DNA of 64,000 nt from Bianquea renquensis (GTDB lineage Bacteria; Bacillota; Clostridia; Lachnospirales; Bianqueaceae). The notes beneath the pieces are model-generated. The model had not been told where the DNA came from. It saw only the letters and a list, made by a program, of their open reading frames with translations, and did no database searches. Location of the stretch: NCBI RefSeq assembly GCF_014384895.1, contig NZ_JACRSQ010000001.1:248001-312000 (forward strand), read 5' to 3'. The translations under genes were made by a program, and so were the position numbers. Shown here one piece after another: positions 9,122 through 17,252 of the stretch. How positions within the stretch are numbered: position 1 is the first letter of the stretch; the number at the start of each line of letters is the position of its first letter.

Positions 9122-10477
9122 TCAGATGCGAATGATTCCCAGCGCGTTGAGGATTGAGCTGATGAGAATTGCCACTATACAGACCGGCGCTGCATATTTG
9201 ATGACGACCACAAATAAGGATTCCCGCTTGAAAGGACCTGAACTTTTCACTTCATCGGAGATGGTTTTCGTTTTGATGACATACCCGATGAAAATGGAGG
9301 TCAGCAGGGCAACGATGGGCATGATGACACTGTTGCTCAGAAAATCAAACATGTCGAGGATGGACATTCCCATGAACTGAACGCATTTCCAGGGGCCAAA
9401 TCCGAGGGAAGAGGGAATGCCGATGGCAATGGCGCCCAGGGCCACGACAATACAGGTTGTGTGCCGTTTCCAGTGCAATTTGTCCTGAATGATGGAGACG
9501 ACAGTCTCCATCAGCGAGATGGCGGAGGTCAGCGCGGCAAAGAAGACCAGCAGGAAGAAGACTCCACCGATGGCGGCGCCAAGCTTCATGCTGTTGAACA
9601 CCTCAGGGAGGATGATGAACATGAGGCTGGGACCTGATTTTAGCACCGATTCATCCCCACCGGAAAAGATAAAGACAGCGGGGACGATCATCAACCCTGC
9701 GATGATGGCGATCCCTGTGTCAAAGAGTTCAATCTGTTTGACGCAGGATTCCAGATTCACATCCTTTTTCATATAAGAGCCATAGGTGATCATAATTCCC
9801 ATAGCCAGAGACATGGAATAGAAAAGCTGTCCCAAGGCTCCCAAGACGGTGTTGATCGAAAATTTGCTAAAGTCCGGTTTAAAATAATAGGCGACGCCCT
9901 CCAGTGCGCCGGGGCGGGTTACGACGAAGCCCGCGATGAAGATGGATAGAATCACGAGCACCGGCATTAGGACTTTGCTGGCCTTCTCAACTCCCTTTTC
10001 CACGCCAAATAGGACGATGATCGCCGTTATGGCGATAAACAGACAGAGCCAAAATATAGGCTGTCCCGTCTGGCCGATAAAAGCTTCAAAATACTGTCCA
10101 CCCGCTGTGGCGGCACTGTTGCCGGATACAAAGACAGTAAAGTACTTGATAACCCATCCGCCGATGACACAGTAGTAAGGAAAGATGATCATGGGGACGA
10201 TGGAAGTCAAGTATCCAAGGAATGACCATTTGCGGTTCAAGGCTTTAAAAGCACCGATGGCAGATAATCCAGTCTTGCGGCCGATGGCAATCTCCCCGAT
10301 CATCAAAGCGAAACCAAAGGTTACGGCTAAAAGTATGTAGATTAACAAAAAGATACCGCCGCCATATTTTGCAGCCAGATAAGGAAACCGCCAGATATTT
10401 CCTAGCCCCACGGCGGACCCGGCAGCGGCCAGGACAAATCCAATTTTTCCTGAGAAGTTACTGCGCTCTTTTCCCAT
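9122..10477 (-). CDS. Sodium-dependent transporter of the NSS/SNF family
   Basis: 451 residues from ATG at 10477, preceded by AGGGGG; a longer upstream frame lacks a ribosome site. The N-terminus has the family signature: GFVLAAAGSAVGLGNIWRFP is the unwound TM1 that binds sodium and substrate, and FPYLAAKYGGG follows. About 11-12 hydrophobic helices can be counted. Members co-import amino acids or related amines with sodium. The exact substrate cannot be told; bacterial relatives include tryptophan, leucine and tyrosine transporters. It is convergent with the DUF885 gene and shares its terminator. Confidence 0.88.
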   Translation of the reverse strand: MGKERSNFSGKIGFVLAAAGSAVGLGNIWRFPYLAAKYGGGIFLLIYILLAVTFGFALMIGEIAIGRKTGLSAIGAFKALNRKWSFLGYLTSIVPMIIFPYYCVIGGWVIKYFTVFVSGNSAATAGGQYFEAFIGQTGQPIFWLCLFIAITAIIVLFGVEKGVEKASKVLMPVLVILSIFIAGFVVTRPGALEGVAYYFKPDFSKFSINTVLGALGQLFYSMSLAMGIMITYGSYMKKDVNLESCVKQIELFDTGIAIIAGLMIVPAVFIFSGGDESVLKSGPSLMFIILPEVFNSMKLGAAIGGVFFLLVFFAALTSAISLMETVVSIIQDKLHWKRHTTCIVVALGAIAIGIPSSLGFGPWKCVQFMGMSILDMFDFLSNSVIMPIVALLTSIFIGYVIKTKTISDEVKSSGPFKRESLFVVVIKYAAPVCIVAILISSILNALGIIRI

Positions 10478-10633
10478 TGAGAGAACCCCCTGTAATAGTA
10501 TTGACAACCATTCGATTATGCCATAAAATTCTAAAAGATTCAATATATTTTTGTAAAAAAGATAAGAAGAAAAAATCTCAACGAGGCGGGCAAGGGAAAA
10601 TTTTGGGAAAGACTAGCGCATCGGTGGAATTCA

Positions 10634-10642
10634 TGCTATAAT
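10634..10642 (+). promoter_or_regulatory. Extended -10 promoter of the GT4 operon
   Basis: TGCTATAAT is an extended -10 element (TGn-TATAAT) 42 bp ahead of the GT4 start. No good -35 hexamer is visible, as is usual for extended -10 promoters. Confidence 0.5.
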
Positions 10643-10683
10643 ACAGACAATGTGGTTAAGCTGAAGAGAAAGGATCGGGAGCG

Positions 10684-11820
10684 ATGGTAATTGTTTTGGT
10701 TATCGACCGGTATGACCAGTTGAACAATGGAACGACAATGACGGCGTACCGTTTTGCGAAGATGCTAGAAAAACGAGGACATGAGGTGCGTGTCGTTGCG
10801 GTAGGCGACCCGTCGGTAAATCCATATGCAGTTCAGGAATTCAAATCTCCTGTTTCGCCTATTGCACATAGCCAGGGCTTTTTATTTGCAAAGCCTGATA
10901 AAGCGGTATTCAAGAAGGCATTTGCCGGGGCGGATCTGGTGCATTTTCTGTTGCCGCTGCCCTTTGAGAAGAGTGCGTATAAATATCTTCGTCAGATGGA
11001 CATCCCAATGTCAGCGGCATTTCATTTGCAGCCAGAGAATATTACCTTTATCACCCATACCGATTGGTGTCCCGCGCTGGCCAGGGGAATCTATAAATTT
11101 TTTAACTGGTATTTTTACCAGTATTTTACCCATATACATTGTCCGTCGCGGTTTATAGCCGATCAGCTGAAGATAAATGGATACGCCGCGAAAACTCACG
11201 TCATATCCAATGGCGTCGATGACGATTTTGTGCCGGCTACAAAGCGCCAGAAACATCAGGATGGACTTTTCCATATTTTGATGATCGGCCGGCTTTCCCC
11301 TGAGAAACGACAGAAGGTTCTGATCGACGCCATCCGCCATTCCAAGTTTGCGGACAAGATTCAGCTGCATCTGGCGGGAAACGGCCCTTGTAAGAAAAAA
11401 TTGATGGAACAGGGGAAAGAGCTGAAACATCAGCCCACCTTTGGATTCTATTCCAAGGAGGAGCTGATTCAGTTGATTCACGCCTGCGATCTCTATGTCC
11501 ATGCGTCTGTCATCGAGATCGAGGCTATATCCTGTATGGAAGCTTTTTCCTGTGGGCTGGTCCCTGTCATATGCGATTCAGACCGCTCCGCGACTCCGCA
11601 GTTCGCAATTGATGATCGAAGTCTCTTCAAACCGGATGATAGCAAAGACCTAGCGCAGAAAATCGACTATTGGATCACGCATCCCATGGAGAGGGAGAGA
11701 ATGTCAAAGGAATATGCGAGTCAGGGGGACCGGTACCGGGTCGAGCAATCCATTTTAGAGGCGGAGAAGATGTTTCAGGAGGTCATAACAGAGCACGCAG
11801 CAGCCAAGGCAAGGCAATAG
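10684..11820 (+). CDS. Family 4 glycosyltransferase
   Basis: 378 residues of GT-B fold. The N-terminal domain (1-~170) has the glycine-poor TAYRFAKML start typical of lipid-glycosylating GT4 enzymes. The C-terminal nucleotide-sugar domain carries IGRLSPEKRQ and the E-x7-E motif (Glu-IEAISCM-Glu, near residue 280) that binds the sugar nucleotide. It resembles 1,2-diacylglycerol 3-glucosyltransferases and other glycolipid GT4 enzymes. It is the first gene of a four-gene operon. The next gene (11843) begins with a domain clearly related to this protein's N-terminal half and ends in a PlsC acyltransferase, which points to glycolipid synthesis. Confidence 0.85.
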   Translation: MVIVLVIDRYDQLNNGTTMTAYRFAKMLEKRGHEVRVVAVGDPSVNPYAVQEFKSPVSPIAHSQGFLFAKPDKAVFKKAFAGADLVHFLLPLPFEKSAYKYLRQMDIPMSAAFHLQPENITFITHTDWCPALARGIYKFFNWYFYQYFTHIHCPSRFIADQLKINGYAAKTHVISNGVDDDFVPATKRQKHQDGLFHILMIGRLSPEKRQKVLIDAIRHSKFADKIQLHLAGNGPCKKKLMEQGKELKHQPTFGFYSKEELIQLIHACDLYVHASVIEIEAISCMEAFSCGLVPVICDSDRSATPQFAIDDRSLFKPDDSKDLAQKIDYWITHPMERERMSKEYASQGDRYRVEQSILEAEKMFQEVITEHAAAKARQ

Positions 11821-11842
11821 GGGATATAAGAAGGGGAGCTTT

Positions 11843-13162
11843 ATGAGGATAGTGCTGGTGACAGACCGGTGGATGAAGCGGAAGTCATGGAAGATGACGC
11901 AGATTGAAGCATTGCGGGAGGAATTGGAGCGGCAAGGCCACCAGACGCTCCTGCTTTCTAACTGGAAAAAACAGAAAAATGGGACCGCGCTTCGCGGAAA
12001 GAGGGGCGTGCGCTCATTTCAGCTGTACCGGCGCTTTGGCGTCATTGCGGCGAAACCGAGAGATCGAGTGTTGCAAAAAGCCTTTGAGGGAGCAGACCTG
12101 ATTCATTTCTGTAGCCCCTTTTTTTTAGGGCGGAGGGGGGAGGAAATCGCCCGGCAGATGAGGATTCCCACTTCCGCGTCCTTCTTTTTAAATCAAACCG
12201 AGCTGCCAAACGTGTGGGATCGCTGGTTGCAGTACTGGAATGATCACTTCTATAGCCATTTTTATCGGATTCTCTGCTTTGATTCCAGTACGTCGGAACG
12301 CCTCCATACCGCAGGCTACCAGTCTGTTCTTTCGGTGGCGGAGAGCGTGGCATCCTGGGAGTCCTTTTTCGAGGAATCCATACAAGATGTACAATCCCAT
12401 GGATATCGTCCGATTCATCTGACGAAGTTCCAGCAGCTGTTCTGTCCTGACTTGTCAAAACAGAAGGGACACTATTTTCACCGGTCGGGACTTCGGCATC
12501 TGCTGAGCCGACTTCTGACCAATTGCCTTGCCGTCCTGCTTTTTATCATCAATCATATATTCTTTGGATTTCGAGTTGAGGGCCGGCGGAACTTGCGAAA
12601 GGTGTCTGGCGGCGCTGTCTCGATAATGAACCATATGCATCCCATGGATTGTACCATGGTTAAGGTCGCACTCATGCCAAGAACCCTTTGGTACGTCAGC
12701 CTATCTCGGAATTTTACCCTTCCCCTTGTGGGCTGGCTTATTAAGGCATTAGGCGCAGTCTCTCTGCCTGAGACCGCGCCTGAGCTGATTGCGTTTCAGA
12801 AGCAGGCGGTGACAGTGGTGGAAAAGGGGGACATAATCCACTATTACCCGGAAGGGATGTTGAGCCCTTACAATGTGGATGTCAGGCCATTTTACAGAGG
12901 GGCGTTTACCGTTGCGGCGGCTGCAAAAGCCCCCATTATCCCCATGACGCTGATCCCCAAAAAGACAGGCCTCCTCCGGCGATTGGTTACCTCAAAACCG
13001 AATTTGGTGCTTCGAATCGGAGCGCCTATCTACCCGGACGAGGGGGGCAGCATCCGCCAGAGGACAGATCAATTGATGGAGGAGGCATATTTGGCTGTGA
13101 CGGGCACCATGGCTAAAATGAAAGGGACAGGGCGATTTTATGGATTACGAAAGGATGATTGA
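11843..13162 (+). CDS. Hybrid protein: GT4 N-terminal-like domain fused to PlsC-type acyltransferase
   Basis: 439 residues. Residues 1-~180 parallel the neighbouring GT4 N-terminal domain (shared pattern AKP..vl.KAF.GADLiHF, then RQM.IP.SA.F). The C-terminal sugar-nucleotide domain with E-x7-E is absent. A hydrophobic helix lies near 224-242. After it comes an LPLAT domain with the H-x4-D motif HMHPMD (264-269) and PEGM (336-339) in place of the usual EGTR. It probably transfers an acyl chain to a lysophospholipid or glycolipid at the membrane. The half-GT may be a substrate-binding or scaffold domain. It has an AAGGGGAG ribosome site 22 bp after the GT4 stop, and overlaps the Nudix gene by 23 bp. 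Confidence 0.8.
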   Translation: MRIVLVTDRWMKRKSWKMTQIEALREELERQGHQTLLLSNWKKQKNGTALRGKRGVRSFQLYRRFGVIAAKPRDRVLQKAFEGADLIHFCSPFFLGRRGEEIARQMRIPTSASFFLNQTELPNVWDRWLQYWNDHFYSHFYRILCFDSSTSERLHTAGYQSVLSVAESVASWESFFEESIQDVQSHGYRPIHLTKFQQLFCPDLSKQKGHYFHRSGLRHLLSRLLTNCLAVLLFIINHIFFGFRVEGRRNLRKVSGGAVSIMNHMHPMDCTMVKVALMPRTLWYVSLSRNFTLPLVGWLIKALGAVSLPETAPELIAFQKQAVTVVEKGDIIHYYPEGMLSPYNVDVRPFYRGAFTVAAAAKAPIIPMTLIPKKTGLLRRLVTSKPNLVLRIGAPIYPDEGGSIRQRTDQLMEEAYLAVTGTMAKMKGTGRFYGLRKDD

Positions 13163-13718
13163 GGCCTTCAAGGCGGAGTCGGATCAGGAGGCGAAGGATC
13201 AGGAGACGATGTTGGCGTACATACGGGGAAACAGGTCCACAGTTCTCTACCGGGAGAACAAAATCGCCCACATGACAAGCTCTGGATTTATTATGAATCC
13301 GTCATTGGACAAGGTTTTGATGGTCTATCACCGGATCTACGACTCCTGGTCATGGACTGGAGGACATTCCGATGGGGAGAGGAATCTGCTCAAGACAGCT
13401 CTCAGAGAGGCGGAAGAAGAGACGGGGGTTGAAACCTTTCAGACGCCTATGAAGGAACTCCTTTCCCTGGCGATACTGCCGGTTCCCGCCCACTATAAGG
13501 GAGGGGGCTATGTCGGTGTGCATCTCCATTTTGCCCCTTCTTTTCTTCTGTTAGCGGAGGAGGATTGCCCCCTGCGAATCAAGGAGGATGAAGATGCGGG
13601 GGTCCGATGGCTGGACGCGGATGCCTTAGCGCGCTATGTGACGGAGAGAGAGATGCTGCCGGTCTACCAGTGGCTCATTGGAAAGGCCCGCGCGCTGCGA
13701 AGGAGCGGGAAGATATGA
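13140..13718 (+). CDS. Nudix hydrolase
   Basis: 192 residues with the Nudix helix REAEEETGV (89-97) preceded by GGHSDGE (74-80). The first conserved glutamate sits one place off the usual spacing. It cleaves nucleoside diphosphate-linked compounds (NDP-sugars, ADP-ribose or oxidised nucleotides) with magnesium. The gene starts inside the end of the GT4-PlsC hybrid gene (23-bp overlap), so translation is coupled. Operon context suggests a nucleotide-sugar or pyrophosphate housekeeping role for the glycolipid pathway, but the family is too broad to fix a substrate. Confidence 0.85.
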   Translation: MDYERMIEAFKAESDQEAKDQETMLAYIRGNRSTVLYRENKIAHMTSSGFIMNPSLDKVLMVYHRIYDSWSWTGGHSDGERNLLKTALREAEEETGVETFQTPMKELLSLAILPVPAHYKGGGYVGVHLHFAPSFLLLAEEDCPLRIKEDEDAGVRWLDADALARYVTEREMLPVYQWLIGKARALRRSGKI

Positions 13719-14158
13719 GGATCGTGGTGGACGCTGACGCCTGTCCGGTGAAAGACATTCTGATTCGAATAGCAAGAGAGCGGCAGATTCCCGTGATCAT
13801 GGTCTGCGACACAGCACATGAGCTGTCCGATTCATACAGCACCCACATAACCGTGGATAAAGCCAGGGATAGTGCGGACATTTGCTTAGCAAATCTGTTG
13901 GAGAGAGAGGATCTTGTGGTCACTCAGGACTATGGAGTGGCAGCCCTGGCGCTGGGCAAGGGGGCTAGAGCGCTGAACCCTATGGGGCTGGAATATACCA
14001 ACGCCAATATGGATCAGCTGCTCTTCGAGCGGTATGTGGGGCAGAAGATCCGGCGCGGCGGTGGCAGAGCGGGCAAAAATAAAAAGCGGACAGCGGCAGA
14101 TGATAAAGCGTTTGAAAGAGCGCTGCTTCGCGCGGTGGATGGAAAAAATATGGAGTGA
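13715..14158 (+). CDS. YaiI/YqxD family DUF188 protein
   Basis: 148 residues from ATG 13715, which overlaps the Nudix stop as ATGA; the frame upstream of it only shadows the Nudix gene. It starts with VVDADACPVK and has THITVDKARDSADI and VTQDYGVAALAL stretches typical of DUF188, a PIN-like fold with conserved aspartates. It ends in a basic tail (RRGGGRAGKNKKR). Family members are conserved but uncharacterised; a nuclease role is suggested only by fold. It is the last gene of the GT4 operon. Confidence 0.88.
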   Translation: MRIVVDADACPVKDILIRIARERQIPVIMVCDTAHELSDSYSTHITVDKARDSADICLANLLEREDLVVTQDYGVAALALGKGARALNPMGLEYTNANMDQLLFERYVGQKIRRGGGRAGKNKKRTAADDKAFERALLRAVDGKNME

Positions 14159-14162
14159 TGAC

Positions 14163-14191
14163 TTGATTTCTCTCCTGTTTTAGACTATAAT
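14163..14191 (+). promoter_or_regulatory. Sigma-A promoter of the sugar isomerase gene
   Basis: TTGATT (14163-14168), a 17-bp spacer and TATAAT (14186-14191). It is followed at once by a cre-like site. Confidence 0.7.
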
Positions 14192-14195
14192 AAAA

Positions 14196-14209
14196 TGTAA
14201 ACGATTACT
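14196..14209 (+). promoter_or_regulatory. cre-like catabolite repression site
   Basis: TGTAAACGATTACT matches the CcpA consensus TGWAANCGNTNWCA at 13 of 14 positions. It overlaps the expected transcription start, where CcpA binding would repress. A LacI-family operator of another regulator would look similar. Confidence 0.5.
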
Positions 14210-14234
14210 CATCGAAGATTAAGGAGGGTCAACT

Positions 14235-15056
14235 ATGAAGACGTTACCAGTTGCATTGCAGGTGTTCTCCGTCCGAGACGATGCAGAAAAGGATTTCAAG
14301 GGTACAATGCAGAGGATCAAGGAGATGGGCTATGATGGGGTTGAGCTGGCCGGCCTGTATGGACATACGGCGGAACAGATCCGCAAAATGTTGGACGAAG
14401 TGGGAATCCGAGCTATTTCCGCGCACATTCCCTACATGGATTTGATTGCCGACACGGAAGGGATCATCGACCAGTATATGGCCATTGGCTGTGAATATAT
14501 TGTCATCCCCTATCTGAATGATGAATACCGTCCAGGTGTGGAGAATTTTGGCGAGGTTTTAGAGGCCATCGCCAAGATCGGGGCTGTATGCAAACAGAAG
14601 GGCGTTACCCTGCTGTACCATAACCACGATTTTGAGTTTGTCACAATGGAGGACGGATCTTTCGGACTGGACTATATGTACTCCCACGTTTCGCCGGAGT
14701 ACCTGCAGACGGAGTTGGACTGCTGCTGGGTGAAGGTAGCAGGGCAGGATCCGGCCGCCTACATCAGAAAGTACGCGGGGCGTTGTCCAGTTGTCCATTT
14801 GAAAGATTACCGGGGAGAGAAATCGGAACATATGTATGAGCTGATCGGTTTGGAGGAGGACAGAAAAGATGAGGTGAAGAGCACCTTTGAATTCCGCCCT
14901 GTAGGATACGGTGTTCAGGATATGCCCTCAATCCTTGCCGCCTCTGTGGAGAGTGGCGCCGATTGGGTTGTGGTGGAGCAGGATGACTCCCTTGACCGGC
15001 CCCCCATGGAAGCGGCGGCGATGAGCCGCGAGTATCTTAAATCCCTTGGATGGTAA
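14235..15056 (+). CDS. Sugar phosphate isomerase/epimerase (xylose isomerase-like TIM barrel)
   Basis: 273 residues of the AP-endonuclease-2/IolE-like TIM barrel. Visible motifs are LQVFSVRDD at the start, GYDGVELAGLYG, metal-ligand stretches LLYHNHDFEF and LDCCWVKVAG, and a C-terminal VVVEQDDS. The usual Glu/Asp/His metal set can be seen. It should act on a sugar or inositol intermediate in the cytoplasm. It stands alone between a cre-like repressible promoter and a terminator hairpin, consistent with carbon-source control. The precise substrate is unknown. Confidence 0.82.
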   Translation: MKTLPVALQVFSVRDDAEKDFKGTMQRIKEMGYDGVELAGLYGHTAEQIRKMLDEVGIRAISAHIPYMDLIADTEGIIDQYMAIGCEYIVIPYLNDEYRPGVENFGEVLEAIAKIGAVCKQKGVTLLYHNHDFEFVTMEDGSFGLDYMYSHVSPEYLQTELDCCWVKVAGQDPAAYIRKYAGRCPVVHLKDYRGEKSEHMYELIGLEEDRKDEVKSTFEFRPVGYGVQDMPSILAASVESGADWVVVEQDDSLDRPPMEAAAMSREYLKSLGW

Positions 15057-15127
15057 GGCGCCATGTAGGAAAACCGTACGAGGGTTTCCTTGCCCCAAAA
15101 GAGGCTCTAGAGAGGCTATAGCAATGG

Positions 15128-15150
15128 AAAGCCCCGTTTTCGGGGCTTTT
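15128..15150. terminator. Rho-independent terminator
   Basis: AAAGCCCCG-TTTT-CGGGGCTTTT lies between the convergent sugar isomerase and trpS genes. A second looser hairpin (AAAAAGGAC near 15165 with GTCCTTTTT near 15205) lies nearer the trpS end. Confidence 0.8.
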
Positions 15151-15223
15151 GCCATCACAGAAAAAAAGGACGCCGAGGGCTGCGAAAGCGGTATCCAGGG
15201 TGTCCTTTTTGTCCTAAGTTCTG

Positions 15224-16216
15224 CTATAGTGAAATGCTCATGGCGTCCTTGACTTTCTTTACGGTTTCATCTCCCACCTTGTTGGCCTTCTCGCTTCCGG
15301 ACACGATGATATCCCGAACCTCGTCCCTGTGCGCTTCGTAGTACGCCCGCTTTTCACGGAAGGGATCAAGCATGGTATTTAATTTTTCAGACAGCTGTTT
15401 CTTACAGGCGACACACCCGATGGATGCGCTGCGGCACATGGAACAGATATTGTCATAGTCTTCGCTGTTGAACACCTTGTGATATTGGCTGACCATACAG
15501 ACATCGGGGTTTCCAGGAGTCTTGACGGATATGCGGTTCGTATCCGTGATGGCGGAGCGAACCTTTTCGGTGACAACCTGGGGAGCGTCAGAGAGGTAGA
15601 TAGCGTTGCCTAGGCTTTTGCCCATTTTGCTATTGCCGTCAAGCCCAGCCAGTCGGGGACAATCGCTCAACATGGCCTGAGGTTCCTTCAGCGTCTCCCC
15701 ATACATGTCATTGAAGCGGCGGACAATCTTGCGGGTCAGCTCCATGTGGGGAAGTTGGTCTTCTCCCACCGGCACCAAATCCGCGTTGCAGAAGGTGATA
15801 TCCGCGGACTGGCTTACCGGATAGCCCAGGAACCCATAGGTGAGATCGTCATAGCCATACTGTTTTGCCTCCGTCTTGATCGTTGGGTTATGGCGAAGCA
15901 CATTGACAGACACCAACATGGAATAGAAGACGGTAAGTTCTGCGATAGCGGAGATCTGAGATTGGAGAAATAAGGTCACATGCTCCGGATCCAAACCGAC
16001 GGAGAGATTGTCGATGGCGACATCATAGATGCTATTGTGGATCAAGCCGGGATTTTCAAAGTGCGTCGTCAGCGCCTGGACATCCGCAAGCAGAATAAAA
16101 GTATCATAGTCGTGCTGAAGCCGAACTCGGTTTTGTAGGCTTCCCACGTAATGGCCTAAGTGAAGTTTTCCAGTTGTCCGGTCACCGGTTAAAATACGTT
16201 TTTTCGTCTCTGACAT
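15224..16216 (-). CDS. trpS: Tryptophan--tRNA ligase
   Basis: 330 residues, class Ic synthetase. The ATP-binding HIGH-type motif is in TTGKLHLGHYVG near the N-terminus. The KMSKS loop appears as KMGKS in GNSKMGKSLGN. A CxxC-type cluster (CSMCRSASIGCVACKK) in the C-terminal third is seen in a subset of bacterial TrpRS. It charges tRNA-Trp in the cytoplasm. It follows a B12-activation-like gene by 55 bp on the same strand, so the two may share the promoter at 17003-17031. No T-box leader is visible upstream. Confidence 0.94.
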   Translation of the reverse strand: MSETKKRILTGDRTTGKLHLGHYVGSLQNRVRLQHDYDTFILLADVQALTTHFENPGLIHNSIYDVAIDNLSVGLDPEHVTLFLQSQISAIAELTVFYSMLVSVNVLRHNPTIKTEAKQYGYDDLTYGFLGYPVSQSADITFCNADLVPVGEDQLPHMELTRKIVRRFNDMYGETLKEPQAMLSDCPRLAGLDGNSKMGKSLGNAIYLSDAPQVVTEKVRSAITDTNRISVKTPGNPDVCMVSQYHKVFNSEDYDNICSMCRSASIGCVACKKQLSEKLNTMLDPFREKRAYYEAHRDEVRDIIVSGSEKANKVGDETVKKVKDAMSISL

Positions 16217-16271
16217 GGTTCAATCTCCTTCATGGTAATCTATTGTGTTCGCGTATCTGGCGCGTAACGTC

Positions 16272-16940
16272 CTATTCCTTGTACGGAGCGCGGCGCCCCG
16301 GACAGTTCAAGATGGGACAAAATTGACAGTTCTCGTAGGCTTCTTTGCTGGAAAAGAAGAAACCGGAAGAGGATTTGGAGGGAAGCATTAAAAAACTGTC
16401 GGTCAAGGCAACGCCGATGTCTTCCGCCCCATTGCCGAGAATCCGAAATAAGACAGCCTGTTGGGTGAGAGGCCATTCTTTGAGAGATCCCGGATTCATG
16501 GAGGACATGTGGCCGACAGGGAAGAAACGCTTGCGAATCTGATCGCTCATGTAAGAGCGGATTTTCCCGAGGTAGAATAGTTTGACCTGATCCGCCCAAT
16601 ACTGTTCTAAAGGATCAGAAAAATTGTGAGACCATGCCTCCAGTTCTGTTCCACAGGTGGCGATGTAGGGAAAGACGCGGTGTGTATTTTCTAGATTATG
16701 CATGACAAGGGGAGAGGTGATGCGTATCCCCTCGATTTCGATCCAATCGCTGGAGCGGGCTGTGATTTCTGCGATACAGCACACCGCCTTTGGGCTGGCG
16801 ATTGACATTGCATCCTTCGCCATCCGGTGGATCATATTCAGATCTTCGTCATCATCCAAGATCGATTTGCCGACAATGAAAGCGAGAAGAGCATCTTCCG
16901 AATCGTCCAGCCATATGTCTCGAAACAGTATCGTTTCCAT
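16272..16940 (-). CDS. Vitamin B12-dependent methionine synthase activation-domain-like protein
   Basis: 222 residues resembling the stand-alone MetH activation domain found beside corrinoid methyltransferases in Clostridia. The conserved core is HMSSMNPGSLKEWPLTQQ (phosphate- and SAM-binding region), then a GVALTDSFLMLPSKSSSG stretch. A C-terminal Cys set (CQFCPILNCPG) could hold an iron-sulphur cluster or metal. Family members re-methylate or reactivate cobalamin bound to a partner protein. No metH lies in the window, but a uroporphyrinogen-decarboxylase-like gene of the kind used in corrinoid methyl transfer lies at 21751. Its promoter is on the minus strand at 17003-17031. Confidence 0.75.
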   Translation of the reverse strand: METILFRDIWLDDSEDALLAFIVGKSILDDDEDLNMIHRMAKDAMSIASPKAVCCIAEITARSSDWIEIEGIRITSPLVMHNLENTHRVFPYIATCGTELEAWSHNFSDPLEQYWADQVKLFYLGKIRSYMSDQIRKRFFPVGHMSSMNPGSLKEWPLTQQAVLFRILGNGAEDIGVALTDSFLMLPSKSSSGFFFSSKEAYENCQFCPILNCPGRRAPYKE

Positions 16941-17002
16941 CGATCGATGCCTCCTAAAGGAATCCCTTCCATGGATATGCCGCGATCGGCATTCATTGTC
17001 TT

Positions 17003-17031
17003 ATTATACATGCTCGCCATAGGAAATGCAA
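17003..17031 (-). promoter_or_regulatory. Leftward sigma-A promoter of the B12-activation-like gene
   Basis: Read on the minus strand: TTGCAT (17031-17026), a 17-bp spacer and TATAAT (17008-17003). Confidence 0.6.
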
Positions 17032-17077
17032 GAAAATCATAAGAAAAAATCCAGTGGGGTACAAAAAGAGAAGGATG

Positions 17078-17113
17078 CATTTGTCAACCTTTTTTGAAAA
17101 ATGTTGACAAATG
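17078..17113. promoter_or_regulatory. Perfect 11-bp inverted repeat over a -35 box
   Basis: CATTTGTCAAC (17078-17088) is the exact reverse complement of GTTGACAAATG (17103-17113), with a 14-bp gap. The right arm contains the TTGACA -35 hexamer of the TIGR01440 operon, so it is well placed as an operator. Confidence 0.6.
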
Positions 17114-17131
17114 AAATTAATCTGGTAAACT
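17104..17131 (+). promoter_or_regulatory. Sigma-A promoter of the TIGR01440 operon
   Basis: TTGACA (17104-17109), a 16-bp spacer and TAAACT (17126-17131). The leader after it holds a hairpin, TTGCTTTT (17158-17165) with AAAAGCAA (17176-17183), of unknown role. Confidence 0.6.
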
Positions 17132-17252
17132 CTAAGTAGATCGATATGTGACACGCGTTGCTTTTTTGTATTAGCAAAAGCAAGCAATCCAGTAGATATG
17201 AAGCCTTCATAGAAAATGAGATAGAAGATACGGAAAGGAAATGGAGAATTCT

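Noticed and set aside
16217..16271. Possible T-box leader for trpS
   Set aside because: Only 55 bp separate it from the upstream gene, with no T-box consensus or specifier stem. No T-box was seen ahead of glnS either.
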